From Pseudomonas alliivorans (GTDB lineage: Bacteria > Pseudomonadota > Gammaproteobacteria > Pseudomonadales > Pseudomonadaceae): DNA of 64,000 nt. How positions within the stretch are numbered: position 1 is the first letter of the stretch; each line of letters opens with the position of its first letter. A program made the translations under genes and the position numbers. Shown here in pieces: positions 9,042 to 17,407 of this stretch. The notes under the pieces are model-generated. The model saw nothing but the letters and a program-made list of their open reading frames with translations. It did no database searches and had not been told where the DNA came from. The stretch spans positions 186,001 through 250,000 of the forward strand of contig NZ_JAFFZW010000008.1 of the NCBI RefSeq assembly GCF_017826695.1. The letters are read 5' to 3'.

Positions 9042-9935
9042 ATGTCGCCAGAAAAAGCCGTGCTTGATATACAAGGACAGTTTCGGGTTTACACGGAGTT
9101 CTATCGCGCAGATGCCGCGGAAAAAACCATCATCATGGTCAACGGCTCACTGGCCACCACCGCGTCATTTGCACAGACCGTTCGCAACCTCTACCCGACC
9201 ATGAATGTGGTGCTCTACGATCAGCCGTACGCCGGAAAATCCAAACCACATAACCGGCATGAAAAGCCCCTGACCCGGGAAATGGAAGGCCAGGTCCTGG
9301 TGGAACTGATCGACCACTTCAACGCCGAACACGTCATGTCGTTTTCATGGGGCGGCGCCGCGGCGCTGGTCGCGCTGTCGCATCGTCCCAAGCGCATCGA
9401 AAGCGCGGTCATCAGCTCATTTTCGCCCGTCCTCAACGAGCACATGCGTGACTACCTGAATCGCGGCATCATCCACTTGGGCGCTCACAATCGTTACGAA
9501 GTCGGCCACCTGATCAACAACACCATCGGCAAGCACCTGCCGTCGTTGTTCAAGCGCTTCAATTACCGTCACGTCAGCAGTCTGGACCTGCACGAATACG
9601 ATCAGATGCATTACCACATTAGCCAGGTACTGGAGATCGATCCGGGCAATTACCTGACCGCCGCGAAAAACATCAATGTACCCGTCTTGTTCATGAACGG
9701 TGCCTGGGACGAATACACCGCCGCGAACGATGCCGTGCATTTCGCGAAATACGTAAAGAACTGCAGCTTCAGCGTCATCGAGGCAGCCGGGCACTTTCTG
9801 GACATGGAACACAAAGCCGCCTGCCGCGATTCGAAGCTGGCGCTGCTGAGTTTCCTGCAACCGGAACCTGCCGTGGCAGAGTCGTCCCGTCACGCGTATC
9901 AGTTGGTCCAGAGCCACAATGCCCTCGCCTTCTGA
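9042..9935 (+). CDS. rhlA: RhlA, 3-(3-hydroxyalkanoyloxy)alkanoate (HAA) synthase
   Basis: Joins two 3-hydroxyacyl chains from ACP (or CoA) intermediates into the HAA lipid dimer, a surfactant and the precursor of rhamnolipids. 297 residues, alpha/beta hydrolase fold, closely resembling P. aeruginosa RhlA as I remember it: VNGSLATTASFA, SFSWGG with Ser102, GAWDEYT with Asp223, and GHFLD with His251, all at the positions of the known catalytic triad. ATG at 9042 with AGGAG 11 bp upstream. No rhlB glycosyltransferase or rhlRI genes lie nearby, so the likely end product is HAA itself. In P. syringae, HAA supports swarming and surface wetting (established knowledge). Confidence 0.92.
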   Translation: MSPEKAVLDIQGQFRVYTEFYRADAAEKTIIMVNGSLATTASFAQTVRNLYPTMNVVLYDQPYAGKSKPHNRHEKPLTREMEGQVLVELIDHFNAEHVMSFSWGGAAALVALSHRPKRIESAVISSFSPVLNEHMRDYLNRGIIHLGAHNRYEVGHLINNTIGKHLPSLFKRFNYRHVSSLDLHEYDQMHYHISQVLEIDPGNYLTAAKNINVPVLFMNGAWDEYTAANDAVHFAKYVKNCSFSVIEAAGHFLDMEHKAACRDSKLALLSFLQPEPAVAESSRHAYQLVQSHNALAF

Positions 9936-10091
9936 GACCAGCGCTCGAAAGAGCCAGGGAATCCTCCGCCAGCGCACGGACAGCGGCACTCGGCGGACGG
10001 CTTCCAGGGTGAAGGTCCGGTTAAATGCAGTTTTTGAGGAATTAACGCTTCAAATGCACGACTGCATCTGGTACAAAGTCAGCCGCTTCGA

Positions 10092-10165
10092 GCGGGTATA
10101 GTTTAGTGGCAAAACGAAAGCTTCCCAAGCTTTAGTTGAGGGTTCGATTCCCTCTACCCGCTCCA
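10092..10165 (+). tRNA. tRNA-Gly(CCC)
   Basis: 74-nt cloverleaf. Acceptor stem GCGGGTA/TACCCGC, anticodon stem AAAGC/GCTTT enclosing loop TTCCCAA (anticodon CCC), TPsiC arm with GGTTCGATTCC, discriminator T and an encoded CCA end (10163-10165). It reads glycine codon GGG. No integrated element follows its 3' end. Confidence 0.95.
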
Positions 10166-10394
10166 TATCACCTCTTCTCTGAAACTCACCGAACGTCAGG
10201 AAACGCTGGCTGATTCGGCTCTGCTTTACCCTCTCATCACCCCGAAATAAATCACTGAATATCTGCACGTAACGCAGCGATCATCCGTTGTGCATTTTTG
10301 TTGAAAATAATTGAAAAAACTCGGGTTACCCTGACCATCAGTCATTCTTCGGGTTTTTGAACGATATAACCCGTCACCGCCGCAACAACGGCCA

Positions 10395-10895
10395 TTATTT
10401 CTGCAACGTGAACTCGGCCTTGTCGAAAGACAGCCAGCACGATTCATTATCCGTCCACTTCGATTCGGTAGTCCCCAGAACGCCTTTCATCAACACTCTG
10501 TCACCCTTTTTGAAACTGCTGATCTTTTTCTTGTTCACCAATAGATCATCGCGGGTCAAACCCTGGCCCTGGCATTTGGGATTGGTCGGATCCGTAAAGA
10601 TGACGGCGATCTGGTTCTGGCCAATGGCGCTGCCAGTCTTGGTGATGCGCTGCACAACGCCGGGAATGATCAGTGTTTGGGCGTCCCACTTTTCCTTCGC
10701 TGTGACTTCGTTTGTTTCCCAATCGCCCCAGATCTCCGTCAACGTTGCCTGTTTGGCCTCGGTCAACCCTCTGAAATCGCCGCTCAGCAAATCACCGGTC
10801 TGGTCGAACACTCCGTTGGTCACGGACATGGCCTGATCAAGACCCGCGCACCCCGATAAGGCCAGAATCAACGGAAACAACGCTACACTTTTCAT
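10395..10895 (-). CDS. Putative lipoprotein, possibly OB-fold
   Basis: 166 residues starting MKSVALFPLILALSGC: a short lipoprotein signal with lipobox LSGC (acylated Cys16). It is therefore probably membrane-anchored on the periplasmic side. The mature part has a pattern of short strands (IPGVVQRI, IAVIFTDP, ISSFKKGDRVLMKGVLG) suggesting a small beta-barrel of the tRNA_anti/OB type, but that is only a fold guess. GGAG lies 8 nt upstream of the chosen ATG; an in-frame GTG two codons earlier is possible. No operon partner. Function unknown. Confidence 0.7.
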   Translation of the reverse strand: MKSVALFPLILALSGCAGLDQAMSVTNGVFDQTGDLLSGDFRGLTEAKQATLTEIWGDWETNEVTAKEKWDAQTLIIPGVVQRITKTGSAIGQNQIAVIFTDPTNPKCQGQGLTRDDLLVNKKKISSFKKGDRVLMKGVLGTTESKWTDNESCWLSFDKAEFTLQK

Positions 10896-11141
10896 CCACA
10901 CACTCCGCTGGCGAACTAACCTCTGTGGGGTCGGTTATCCGTCATTCAATAATAAGGGGCTCAATAACTTCGGCAAAAAGCCTAACCAGCACTTTTTAAA
11001 ACCTCAATAGTACAGATGCACTATGCGCACCATGGCGCGTAGCCACTAGTTCATATGTGCTATATCCATTAAAACTTCGTCTCCTGATACTTCCGCCGTT
11101 GGCAATCTGCCTAACGGAACCGCTAATGCCTTCAAGGCTGG

Positions 11142-11164
11142 CAGCCACGGTCGTGGCTTTTATG
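11142..11164 (+). promoter_or_regulatory. Leader hairpin before the autotransporter gene
   Basis: GCCACGGTCGTGGC followed by TTTTAT forms a 6-bp stem with a very short loop and a U tract, ending about 17 nt before the autotransporter ATG. It could be a weak terminator or a translation-modulating leader structure. This is a guess from shape alone. Confidence 0.3.
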
Positions 11165-11181
11165 GAGTATCTGGAGTCGTT

Positions 11182-14100
11182 ATGAACCCCTTATTCAGAA
11201 TATCCCCCCTTGCTTTTGCGATTACCCTTGCACTGCTCCCAGAGACTCAGGCAGCGGACTTTGTTCTTAATGATGCCCAGGAAACATTCAGCAGCGACCG
11301 CGTGATCGATGGCGAAATCAGAGTCCGGTCAACGGATGGCAACACGGCCAGCCTCACGATCAACAATGGCGCGACAGTGACCAGTGAAGGCGGCGACATG
11401 ATTGGTCAGGGCAGCACGACGGGCGTCAATATGGCCAAGGCCAGCGTTATCGTCGAAGGGGCGGGTTCACGCTGGATCGTGCCGCGTACCTCATTCGTGC
11501 TGGGTAACACGGTCCGTATCGGTGGTGCCGGTCAGGGCGACCTGACGGTCCGCAATGGGGGCCAGGTATCGGTGCGGGATCTGGACCTGGGTGACGTTTT
11601 CGGGGCCAATTCCAACAGATTCTCGCAAGCGGATCTGCTGGTGAGCGGACAGAACTCGCTGGTCGATGCAGCCAACATCACGGCCGATGGCGTCTTTGTC
11701 TATAAATCGAGCATCACGGCCAATGATGGCGGCAAAATCAACAGCCAGGACGTGAATATCGAATCCACCGTCAGGCTGTCTGGCGCAGGCACGCGCTGGG
11801 ACAATAGCGGGGCTTTCCGCAACAGAGGCGATCTGACGCTTGAGAACGGTGCAGTACTGGCGACCAACTCAATGACGCTGGGATCTGCCATCAGCAGCAT
11901 CAGCAATCAAGTGAACATCTCCGGCCAGGGCACCCGCCTCTCCGCGCAAGACCTCACCCTCGGCAGCGACACCCGCACTTACCTGACACTGTCCGACGGT
12001 GCCGAACTGAGTGCCACCAACGGCATCCTTATCAGCACCATAAGCGATATCAACACGCCAACAGAAGGCACGCTCGCCGTGGGCGGTTCGGTCACAGTGG
12101 ACCCCAACCGTACCGATGTCGATTCCACGACGGCTGGAGCGGCACAGGCCGCGGGTCGAATCGATCCGGCAACCGCCATTCGCTTTGGTACCGGTAACGG
12201 ATACCTGGCGTTCAACCATACGGACGCCGACCTCCAGTTCGCCAACACTTTGAGCGGAACAGGCCGGGTGTATGCGTTCAACGGAAACACCACCTTGAGC
12301 GGTGATCTCTCTGGGCTGGCCGGTAGCGTCGTCGTGCGCGGCGGACGTCTCGTGCTGTCGGGGAACGTAGACCAGGTCAACCAGCGCGGCAATACGGCCA
12401 CTACCCAGAGCCTTTCACGGTTTAACGTCGGCAACGGTACTCTTGTGGTCAACGGCACCGCGGGGCGTAATGAGTTCGGGGTCTACACCAACAGTGCCCA
12501 GGTGCTGGAAGGCGGCGTTCTGGCCGGTGTCGGTCAGGTCGGCAGCACTCAGGTCGCATCAGGCGGCACGCTGTCGCCGGGTGAAAATGCCATCGGTGCG
12601 CTGGCCATACAAGGCAATCTGGACATGGCGGCGGGCTCGCGTTATGCCGCAGACATTGCTGGCAACGGCGCGTCAGACCGGATCAACGTGAGTGGCACCG
12701 CCACCCTGCGCGGTACTCAGGTCAACGTCACCGCGCTGGATCCGGCGCAGAGTTATCAGAGCGGCAGGACCTACACCCTGCTTTCCGCCCAGGGTGGGCT
12801 GGTCGACGGCGCGACGCCAGGAACGGCCTATGCGCAGGCGGCGACCAATTCGGCGTTTCTGAATGTCGGCCTGCAGCGCACTGCCAACGATCTGAACCTC
12901 ACCATCGAGCAGAAAAATACAACGCCTACCCCGACTCCAGAGCCGACGCCAACGCCAACGCCAACGCCAACGCCGGAACCTACACCTACACCGATTCCAA
13001 CACCTACACCGACTCCAACACCTACGCCTGAACCAACACCAACACCAACCCCGACTCCGACTCCGACTCCAACGCCAACGCCAACGCCGACACCAGAGCC
13101 AGAGCCCGCTCCTGCGCCGGGCATCTTCCAGACGGTCATGGTGACCGCGAACCAGTTCAACACCGCTGGCGCGCTCAGCGCATTGCAGCAGAGCGGCGAG
13201 TCCCTGCGTCTGTACAACAACCTGCTGATTCTGGATGCAGACAGCGCGCGCGATGCGGCCGATCAGTTGTCCGGCGACTCTCTCAGCAGCACCTCGACCG
13301 CCCTGATCGCCAACAGTCAGGTGGTGTCCGGCGTACTGGGAACCCGCCTGCGCGGCCTCCTGGACTCCGGTACCGTGCGCATGCCAGCCATGGCACTCAA
13401 TCTGATGCCGACCACGCCAGCCGCCGAAAACGGTGCCTGGGTGCAGCCCTTCGGCAACTGGACTCAACTGGACGGCCGTGACGGTGCCAGCGGCTTGAAA
13501 CAAAGCACCGGCGGTGTGCTGTTCGGAGCCGACGGCAGCTTCAATCCGGATTGGCGTGGCGGCATCTATGCAGGCTACAGCCGCTCGAAGTTCGATGCAG
13601 ACGATCGCGACGCCGAAGGCCACAGTGACAACTATCACCTCGGCCTCTACACCGGCGCCCAGATCGATGCCCTGCGCCTCAGTGCAGACGTCGGCTATAC
13701 CTGGCATAAGCTGGAAAGCGAGCGGAACGTGGCGTTTGCCGGGTTCAGCGACCGTCTGACCGGCAAACGCAACGCCCAGTCGCTGCAGGCCAGTGGTGAA
13801 GCGGCTTACCGCATACCGGTTGGCAGCGTGTCTCTGGAACCTTTCGCCGGCCTTTCCTACGTGCGCTACAACGCGGACGACCTGCGTGAAAAAGGCGGAG
13901 CGGCCGCTCTGGATGTGTCCAGCGACAAGCAGAACACTGTCTTCTCGACCGTGGGCCTGCGTGCGTCGACACATGCAAACGTAGCGAACCTCAACACCGA
14001 GCTTTACGGCTCTCTGGGCTGGAGACGCGCTTACGGTGACCTGGATCCGCGCAACGTTCAGTCTTTTGCCGGAGGTCCTAACTTCGAAGTGCAAGGTGTT

Positions 14101-14247
14101 TCTCAAACCCGCGACACGGCCTTGACTGAAGTCGGCGCGAAGGTGCGACTGAACAAGCAGACCGATCTTGGACTGTCCTATCAGGGCCAGTTCGGCACCG
14201 ACACACGCTTCCATTCGGTGAACGCAGGCGTAACGGTCCGCTTCTGA
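11182..14247 (+). CDS. Type V autotransporter (beta-helix passenger, Pro-Thr linker, beta-barrel)
   Basis: 1021-residue self-secreting outer-membrane protein. The signal peptide MNPLFRISPLAFAITLALLP ends near TQAA (residue 27). The passenger (about 28-575) has repeated short strands with N- and G-rich turns (LTVRNGG, LTLENGA, LTLSDGA) typical of a beta-helix, with the passenger-associated repeat near residue 450 (GGVLAGVGQVG, LSPGENAIG). A Thr-Pro/Glu-Pro linker covers about residues 580-646. The autotransporter barrel occupies about 750-1021 (starting NGAWVQPFGNW) and ends in the outer-membrane C-terminal signature VTVRF. No protease triad or RGD motif is evident, so an adhesin-like role is more likely than an enzyme. 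A terminator follows at 14402. The flanking genes are unrelated, so it is probably monocistronic. Confidence 0.9.
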   Translation: MNPLFRISPLAFAITLALLPETQAADFVLNDAQETFSSDRVIDGEIRVRSTDGNTASLTINNGATVTSEGGDMIGQGSTTGVNMAKASVIVEGAGSRWIVPRTSFVLGNTVRIGGAGQGDLTVRNGGQVSVRDLDLGDVFGANSNRFSQADLLVSGQNSLVDAANITADGVFVYKSSITANDGGKINSQDVNIESTVRLSGAGTRWDNSGAFRNRGDLTLENGAVLATNSMTLGSAISSISNQVNISGQGTRLSAQDLTLGSDTRTYLTLSDGAELSATNGILISTISDINTPTEGTLAVGGSVTVDPNRTDVDSTTAGAAQAAGRIDPATAIRFGTGNGYLAFNHTDADLQFANTLSGTGRVYAFNGNTTLSGDLSGLAGSVVVRGGRLVLSGNVDQVNQRGNTATTQSLSRFNVGNGTLVVNGTAGRNEFGVYTNSAQVLEGGVLAGVGQVGSTQVASGGTLSPGENAIGALAIQGNLDMAAGSRYAADIAGNGASDRINVSGTATLRGTQVNVTALDPAQSYQSGRTYTLLSAQGGLVDGATPGTAYAQAATNSAFLNVGLQRTANDLNLTIEQKNTTPTPTPEPTPTPTPTPTPEPTPTPIPTPTPTPTPTPEPTPTPTPTPTPTPTPTPTPTPEPEPAPAPGIFQTVMVTANQFNTAGALSALQQSGESLRLYNNLLILDADSARDAADQLSGDSLSSTSTALIANSQVVSGVLGTRLRGLLDSGTVRMPAMALNLMPTTPAAENGAWVQPFGNWTQLDGRDGASGLKQSTGGVLFGADGSFNPDWRGGIYAGYSRSKFDADDRDAEGHSDNYHLGLYTGAQIDALRLSADVGYTWHKLESERNVAFAGFSDRLTGKRNAQSLQASGEAAYRIPVGSVSLEPFAGLSYVRYNADDLREKGGAAALDVSSDKQNTVFSTVGLRASTHANVANLNTELYGSLGWRRAYGDLDPRNVQSFAGGPNFEVQGVSQTRDTALTEVGAKVRLNKQTDLGLSYQGQFGTDTRFHSVNAGVTVRF
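12919..13119 (+). repeat. Hexanucleotide-like coding repeat (Thr-Pro/Glu-Pro linker)
   Basis: About 200 bp built from degenerate units of the form ACNCCN with occasional GARCCN, encoding alternating Thr-Pro with Glu-Pro punctuation. The unit is 6 bp, so slippage would preserve the frame and change only linker length. It separates the autotransporter passenger from its barrel. Confidence 0.85.
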
Positions 14248-14398
14248 CCGCAGCTGCGCTCGGGCTGGATGATCATTCGAGCAGTGTCTGCTCGAACGGC
14301 TTCCGGCTCGAACTTTTTGACGGACCTGCGGCTCGTTTGGTTGGAAGTGACGGCTCCAGCCTGTACTGCTGAGTGAAGTTACAGCGTTTCTCACAGGC

Positions 14399-14430
14399 AA
14401 AAAAAGGGCACCTTAGGTGCCCTTTCTTTT
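14399..14430 (+). terminator. Rho-independent terminator of the autotransporter gene
   Basis: AAAGGGCACC-TTA-GGTGCCCTTT: a perfect 10-bp stem with a 3-nt loop, flanked by A and T runs. It could serve both directions, but xenA ends beyond it at 14482, so it may also terminate the convergent transcript. Confidence 0.85.
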
Positions 14431-14481
14431 CTTTGCTTATGGCGTAATCAAGCTATTCAGTTATCCGCGTAAGACAGGCTC

Positions 14482-15573
14482 TCAACGATACCGCTCAAGC
14501 CAGTGCGCATAAGGTGCCGGCAAGGTCCACGACGCGTTCTGCGCACCAAGTTCCTTCGCAGCAAAATAGGCCCAATGCGGATCCGCAAGGTGCGCGCGGC
14601 CGATGGAAACCAGATCGAGCTGACCCGATTTGACCGCCTCTTCCGCCAGTTGCGGCGTGCCGAAGCCCCATGCCGATGTCACCGGAATGCCCGCTTCACG
14701 GCGCACACGTTCGGCAACCGGCCCCATGAAAGCCGGCCCCCACGGGATGTTGGTGTCGGGAATGGTGAAGCCGACGCTGACGCTCAGCAGGTCAAGCCCG
14801 CCAGCCTTGAAACGACGCGCCAGCTCGATGGACTCGCTGAGGGTCTGCTCGTCGCGACCATCGTACTCAATGACGCCGAAACGGGCGGTCAGCGGCAGAT
14901 GCTCTGGCCAGACTTCACGTACGGCCGCCAGGGTTTCCAGCAGGAAACGGCTACGGTTGTCGAAGCTGCCACCGTAGGCATCGGTGCGCTGGTTGGAGTG
15001 CTCGGAAAAAAAGCTTTGCCCCAGGTAGCCGTGGGCAAAATGCAGCTCAATCCATTCAAAGCCGGCTTCAAGGGCGCGGCGTGCAGCGTTGACGAAGTCC
15101 TGTTGAACGCGCGCGATGTCGTCCAGGGTCATTTCACGCGGCACCTTGGGCAGGTTGGCACCGAAAGCGATGGCAGACGGCGCGATGGTTTCCCAGCCAC
15201 GCGCGTCGGAATCGGCAATATGGTCGTCGCCTTCCCACGGACGATTGGCGCTTGCCTTGCGGCCTGCGTGGGCAATCTGAATGCCTGGAACGGATCCGGC
15301 CGCCTTGATGGCCTTCACAATGGGAACGAACGCCTGCGCTTGCTGGTCATTCCAGATACCGGCGCAGCCTGGAGTGATTCGGCCTTCGGGCGCCACGGCA
15401 GTCGCTTCAACCACCACCAACCCTGCCCCGCCCCGCGCCATGCTGGCCAGGTGAACGTGGTGCCAGTCGTTGATCACGCCGTCGTCGGCTCTGTATTGGC
15501 ACATGGGCGGAATGGCGATGCGGTTGCGCAGGGTCACGTCTTTGAGGGTGTAGGGTTGGAACAGCGCTGACAT
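14482..15573 (-). CDS. xenA: NADPH-dependent Old Yellow Enzyme family reductase XenA
   Basis: FMN-containing ene-reductase of the Old Yellow Enzyme family, reducing activated alkenes, nitrate esters and nitroaromatics. 363 residues. It matches remembered P. putida XenA almost throughout: MSALFQPYTLKDVTLRNRI start, PPMCQY with the XenA-type Cys near residue 25, QIAHAGRK, the ELHFAHGYLGQSFFSEHSN catalytic segment, and YAHWLERYR at the C-terminus. Transcribed away from an ArsR-type regulator 77 bp upstream, which probably controls it. This is a typical electrophile-response arrangement. Confidence 0.94.
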   Translation of the reverse strand: MSALFQPYTLKDVTLRNRIAIPPMCQYRADDGVINDWHHVHLASMARGGAGLVVVEATAVAPEGRITPGCAGIWNDQQAQAFVPIVKAIKAAGSVPGIQIAHAGRKASANRPWEGDDHIADSDARGWETIAPSAIAFGANLPKVPREMTLDDIARVQQDFVNAARRALEAGFEWIELHFAHGYLGQSFFSEHSNQRTDAYGGSFDNRSRFLLETLAAVREVWPEHLPLTARFGVIEYDGRDEQTLSESIELARRFKAGGLDLLSVSVGFTIPDTNIPWGPAFMGPVAERVRREAGIPVTSAWGFGTPQLAEEAVKSGQLDLVSIGRAHLADPHWAYFAAKELGAQNASWTLPAPYAHWLERYR

Positions 15574-15604
15574 GAATATCTCCCGATACGTCTAAATACG
15601 ATTG

Positions 15605-15620
15605 TTCGATAGTATTCGAA
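15605..15620. promoter_or_regulatory. Candidate ArsR-type operator between xenA and its regulator
   Basis: TTCGATAGTATTCGAA, an inverted repeat TTCGA-N6-TCGAA centred in the 77-bp divergent region. Position and symmetry suit binding by the adjacent ArsR-family protein and control of both genes. Inferred from sequence only. Confidence 0.5.
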
Positions 15621-15650
15621 ATATAGCGCCAATTGAAACCCCTCGTTATC

Positions 15651-15962
15651 ATGCCGCCCATGCGAACCCTAAAACACCCCGAACCCGATGCCTTCACCCT
15701 CGACCGCGTGCTGTATGCGCTGAGCGACCCTGTACGCATGGAAATCGTCCGCCATCTTGCAGGCGTGCCCGAGGCGACATGCGGCGACTTGTGCGGCGAA
15801 AGGCCCAAGTCCAGTGCCTCCCACCACTTCCGGGTGCTGCGCGACTCCGGGTTGGTGCATACGCGCAATGTGGGGACCACGCACATGAACTCACTGCGCA
15901 GTGAGGAGCTGGAAACCCGCTTTCCGGGGCTGTTGGCAGCGATTCTTCGGCAGTTGGGATAA
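15651..15962 (+). CDS. ArsR-family transcriptional regulator
   Basis: 103-residue winged-helix regulator. The helix-turn-helix lies about residues 20-75 (LYALSDPVRMEIVRHLAG, SSASHHFRVLRDSGLV), the classic ArsR/SmtB recognition segment. The metal-binding ELCVCDL motif of ArsR is replaced by ATCGDLCGE, which has cysteines (CGDLC) that might sense metals or electrophiles. Divergent to xenA with an inverted repeat between them. The ATG at 15651 is favoured; a TTG six codons upstream or the ATG at 15660 are alternatives. Confidence 0.85.
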   Translation: MPPMRTLKHPEPDAFTLDRVLYALSDPVRMEIVRHLAGVPEATCGDLCGERPKSSASHHFRVLRDSGLVHTRNVGTTHMNSLRSEELETRFPGLLAAILRQLG

Positions 15963-15980
15963 TCGTCCAATGCACACGCA

Positions 15981-16014
15981 ACGGCCCCGTTTTCGGAGCC
16001 GTGCATCATTTTTT
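15981..16014 (+). terminator. Terminator after the arsR-type gene
   Basis: Stem ACGGC-C-CCG / CGG-A-GCCGT with a TTTT loop and one mismatch, followed by a T-rich tail, lying between the convergent arsR-type and dctA-like genes. Confidence 0.6.
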
Positions 16015-17330
16015 CAGTGTGCGATATCGGATTTGACCGGCGCAGCGGCTGCAACGGCCTGAGGATGTTTCATTGCCTTGATCTCACGCTCGGCAACCGC
16101 CTGATCGAACGCGCCGTCCCATTTGGCAATGGCGATTGTGCCGATACCATTACCGATCAGGTTGGTAACCGCCCGCGCCTCGTTCAGAAAACGGTCAACG
16201 CCCAGCAGCAGTACCAGACCGACCAGCGGAATGTCCGGAATCACCGACAGCGTTGCGGCCAGCGTCACAAAGCCTGCCCCGGCCACCCCCGCCGATCCTT
16301 TCGAAGTCAGTAGCAGCACGCCAAGCACGACCAGTTGGTCCGCCAGGGTCAGCGGCGTGTTGGTGGCCTGAGCCACGAAGATCGCGGCCATGGTGAGATA
16401 GATGCAGGTGCCATCCGAATTGAACGTGTAACCGGTCGGCAACACCATCCCGACGACCGCGCGCTTGCAGCCGAGCTTTTCGAGTTTGATCATCATCCGT
16501 GGCAGCACGGCTTCGGTGGAGCACGTCCCCAGCGTCACCAGAATCTCGTCCTTGAAATAACGCAGGAATGTGAGCAGCGGTACGCCCGACCAGCGGGCAA
16601 TCGAGCCCAGCACAACGATGATGAAAAACAGCGTGGTCACGTACAGCGCCAGCATCAGATGACCGAGCGACACCAGCGTGCCGATGCCGTATTTGCCAAT
16701 CGTGAACGCCATGCCTGCGCCAGCACCAATCGGTGCGAGACGCATCACCATGGCCACGATGCGAAACAGGCTCTGCAACAGCAGGTCGATGATATTGACC
16801 AGCGGCTTGCCTGCCTCACCCAACTGCACCAGCGCAATGCCCATCAACACGGAGATGAAGATGACCTGAAGCATGATGCCTTTGGCAAAGGCGTCCACAA
16901 TGGTGGTCGGAATGATATTCATAAAAAAGCTGACGGCACCGCCCTGCGACTCGGCGGCCTGGGCATAGCCCTTGATCGCATCGACATTGAGGGTGCTGAC
17001 ATCAATGTTCATGCCCTCGCCCGGTTTCATCAGGTTGACGACTACCAGTCCGATGACCAGCGCCAGTGTCGAAACGATCTCGAAATACAGGAGCGCCTTG
17101 CCGCCCGTGCGGCCCACTTCCCTGATGCTCCCCATCCTGGCAATGCCAACGACGACCGTGCCGAAAATGATCGGCGCGAGCAGCATCTTGATGAGCTTGA
17201 TGAACCCGTCGGCCAGTGGCTGGAGCCTGGCGCCGATGTCGGGTATCAGGTAGCCGATAAGACCGCCGATGACGATGCCTATCAAAACCTGGACGTACAG
17301 AAGCTTGTACCAGCGTGTGGCTGTGTTCAT
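16014..17330 (-). CDS. DctA-family dicarboxylate:cation symporter, probably for tartrate
   Basis: 438-residue inner-membrane carrier of the DAACS (SLC1/DctA) family. The N-terminus WYKLLYVQVLIGIVIGGLIG, then LIKMLLAPIIFGTVVVGIA (helix 2), the re-entrant serine-rich loop region LGTCSTEAVLP (about residue 278), the TM7 signature TGYTFNSDGTCIY (about 305-317), the LTSKGSAGVAGAGFV hairpin (about 345-359) and LIGNGIGT in TM8 are all present. It differs from housekeeping DctA and lies 77 bp downstream of a D-tartrate dehydratase gene on the same strand, which points to tartrate (or a similar hydroxy-dicarboxylate) as substrate. Specificity is inferred from context. Confidence 0.88.
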   Translation of the reverse strand: MNTATRWYKLLYVQVLIGIVIGGLIGYLIPDIGARLQPLADGFIKLIKMLLAPIIFGTVVVGIARMGSIREVGRTGGKALLYFEIVSTLALVIGLVVVNLMKPGEGMNIDVSTLNVDAIKGYAQAAESQGGAVSFFMNIIPTTIVDAFAKGIMLQVIFISVLMGIALVQLGEAGKPLVNIIDLLLQSLFRIVAMVMRLAPIGAGAGMAFTIGKYGIGTLVSLGHLMLALYVTTLFFIIVVLGSIARWSGVPLLTFLRYFKDEILVTLGTCSTEAVLPRMMIKLEKLGCKRAVVGMVLPTGYTFNSDGTCIYLTMAAIFVAQATNTPLTLADQLVVLGVLLLTSKGSAGVAGAGFVTLAATLSVIPDIPLVGLVLLLGVDRFLNEARAVTNLIGNGIGTIAIAKWDGAFDQAVAEREIKAMKHPQAVAAAAPVKSDIAH

Positions 17331-17366
17331 GGCTGTACCTCAGTGTTGTTTTTGTATGAGGACAAG

Positions 17367-17391
17367 CGCGGCCCTGTCGTGAAGGGCCGCG
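17367..17391. repeat. GC-rich hairpin between tartrate dehydratase and carrier genes
   Basis: Perfect 9-bp stem CGCGGCCCT/AGGGCCGCG with a 7-nt loop. No U tract follows on the minus strand, so it is more likely an mRNA-processing or stability structure setting the ratio of the two products than a terminator. Confidence 0.55.
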
Positions 17392-17407
17392 TCATGACGA
17401 AAACCGG

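Noticed and set aside
10092..10450. Integrated element at the 3' end of tRNA-Gly
   Set aside because: No integrase gene and no repeat of the tRNA 3' end was seen downstream.
12673..14400. 575-residue minus-strand frame, and a Gly-Val-rich minus-strand frame at 12828-13220, opposite the autotransporter
   Set aside because: Both are antisense readings of the autotransporter gene; the Gly-Val stretch is the mirror of the Thr-Pro linker.
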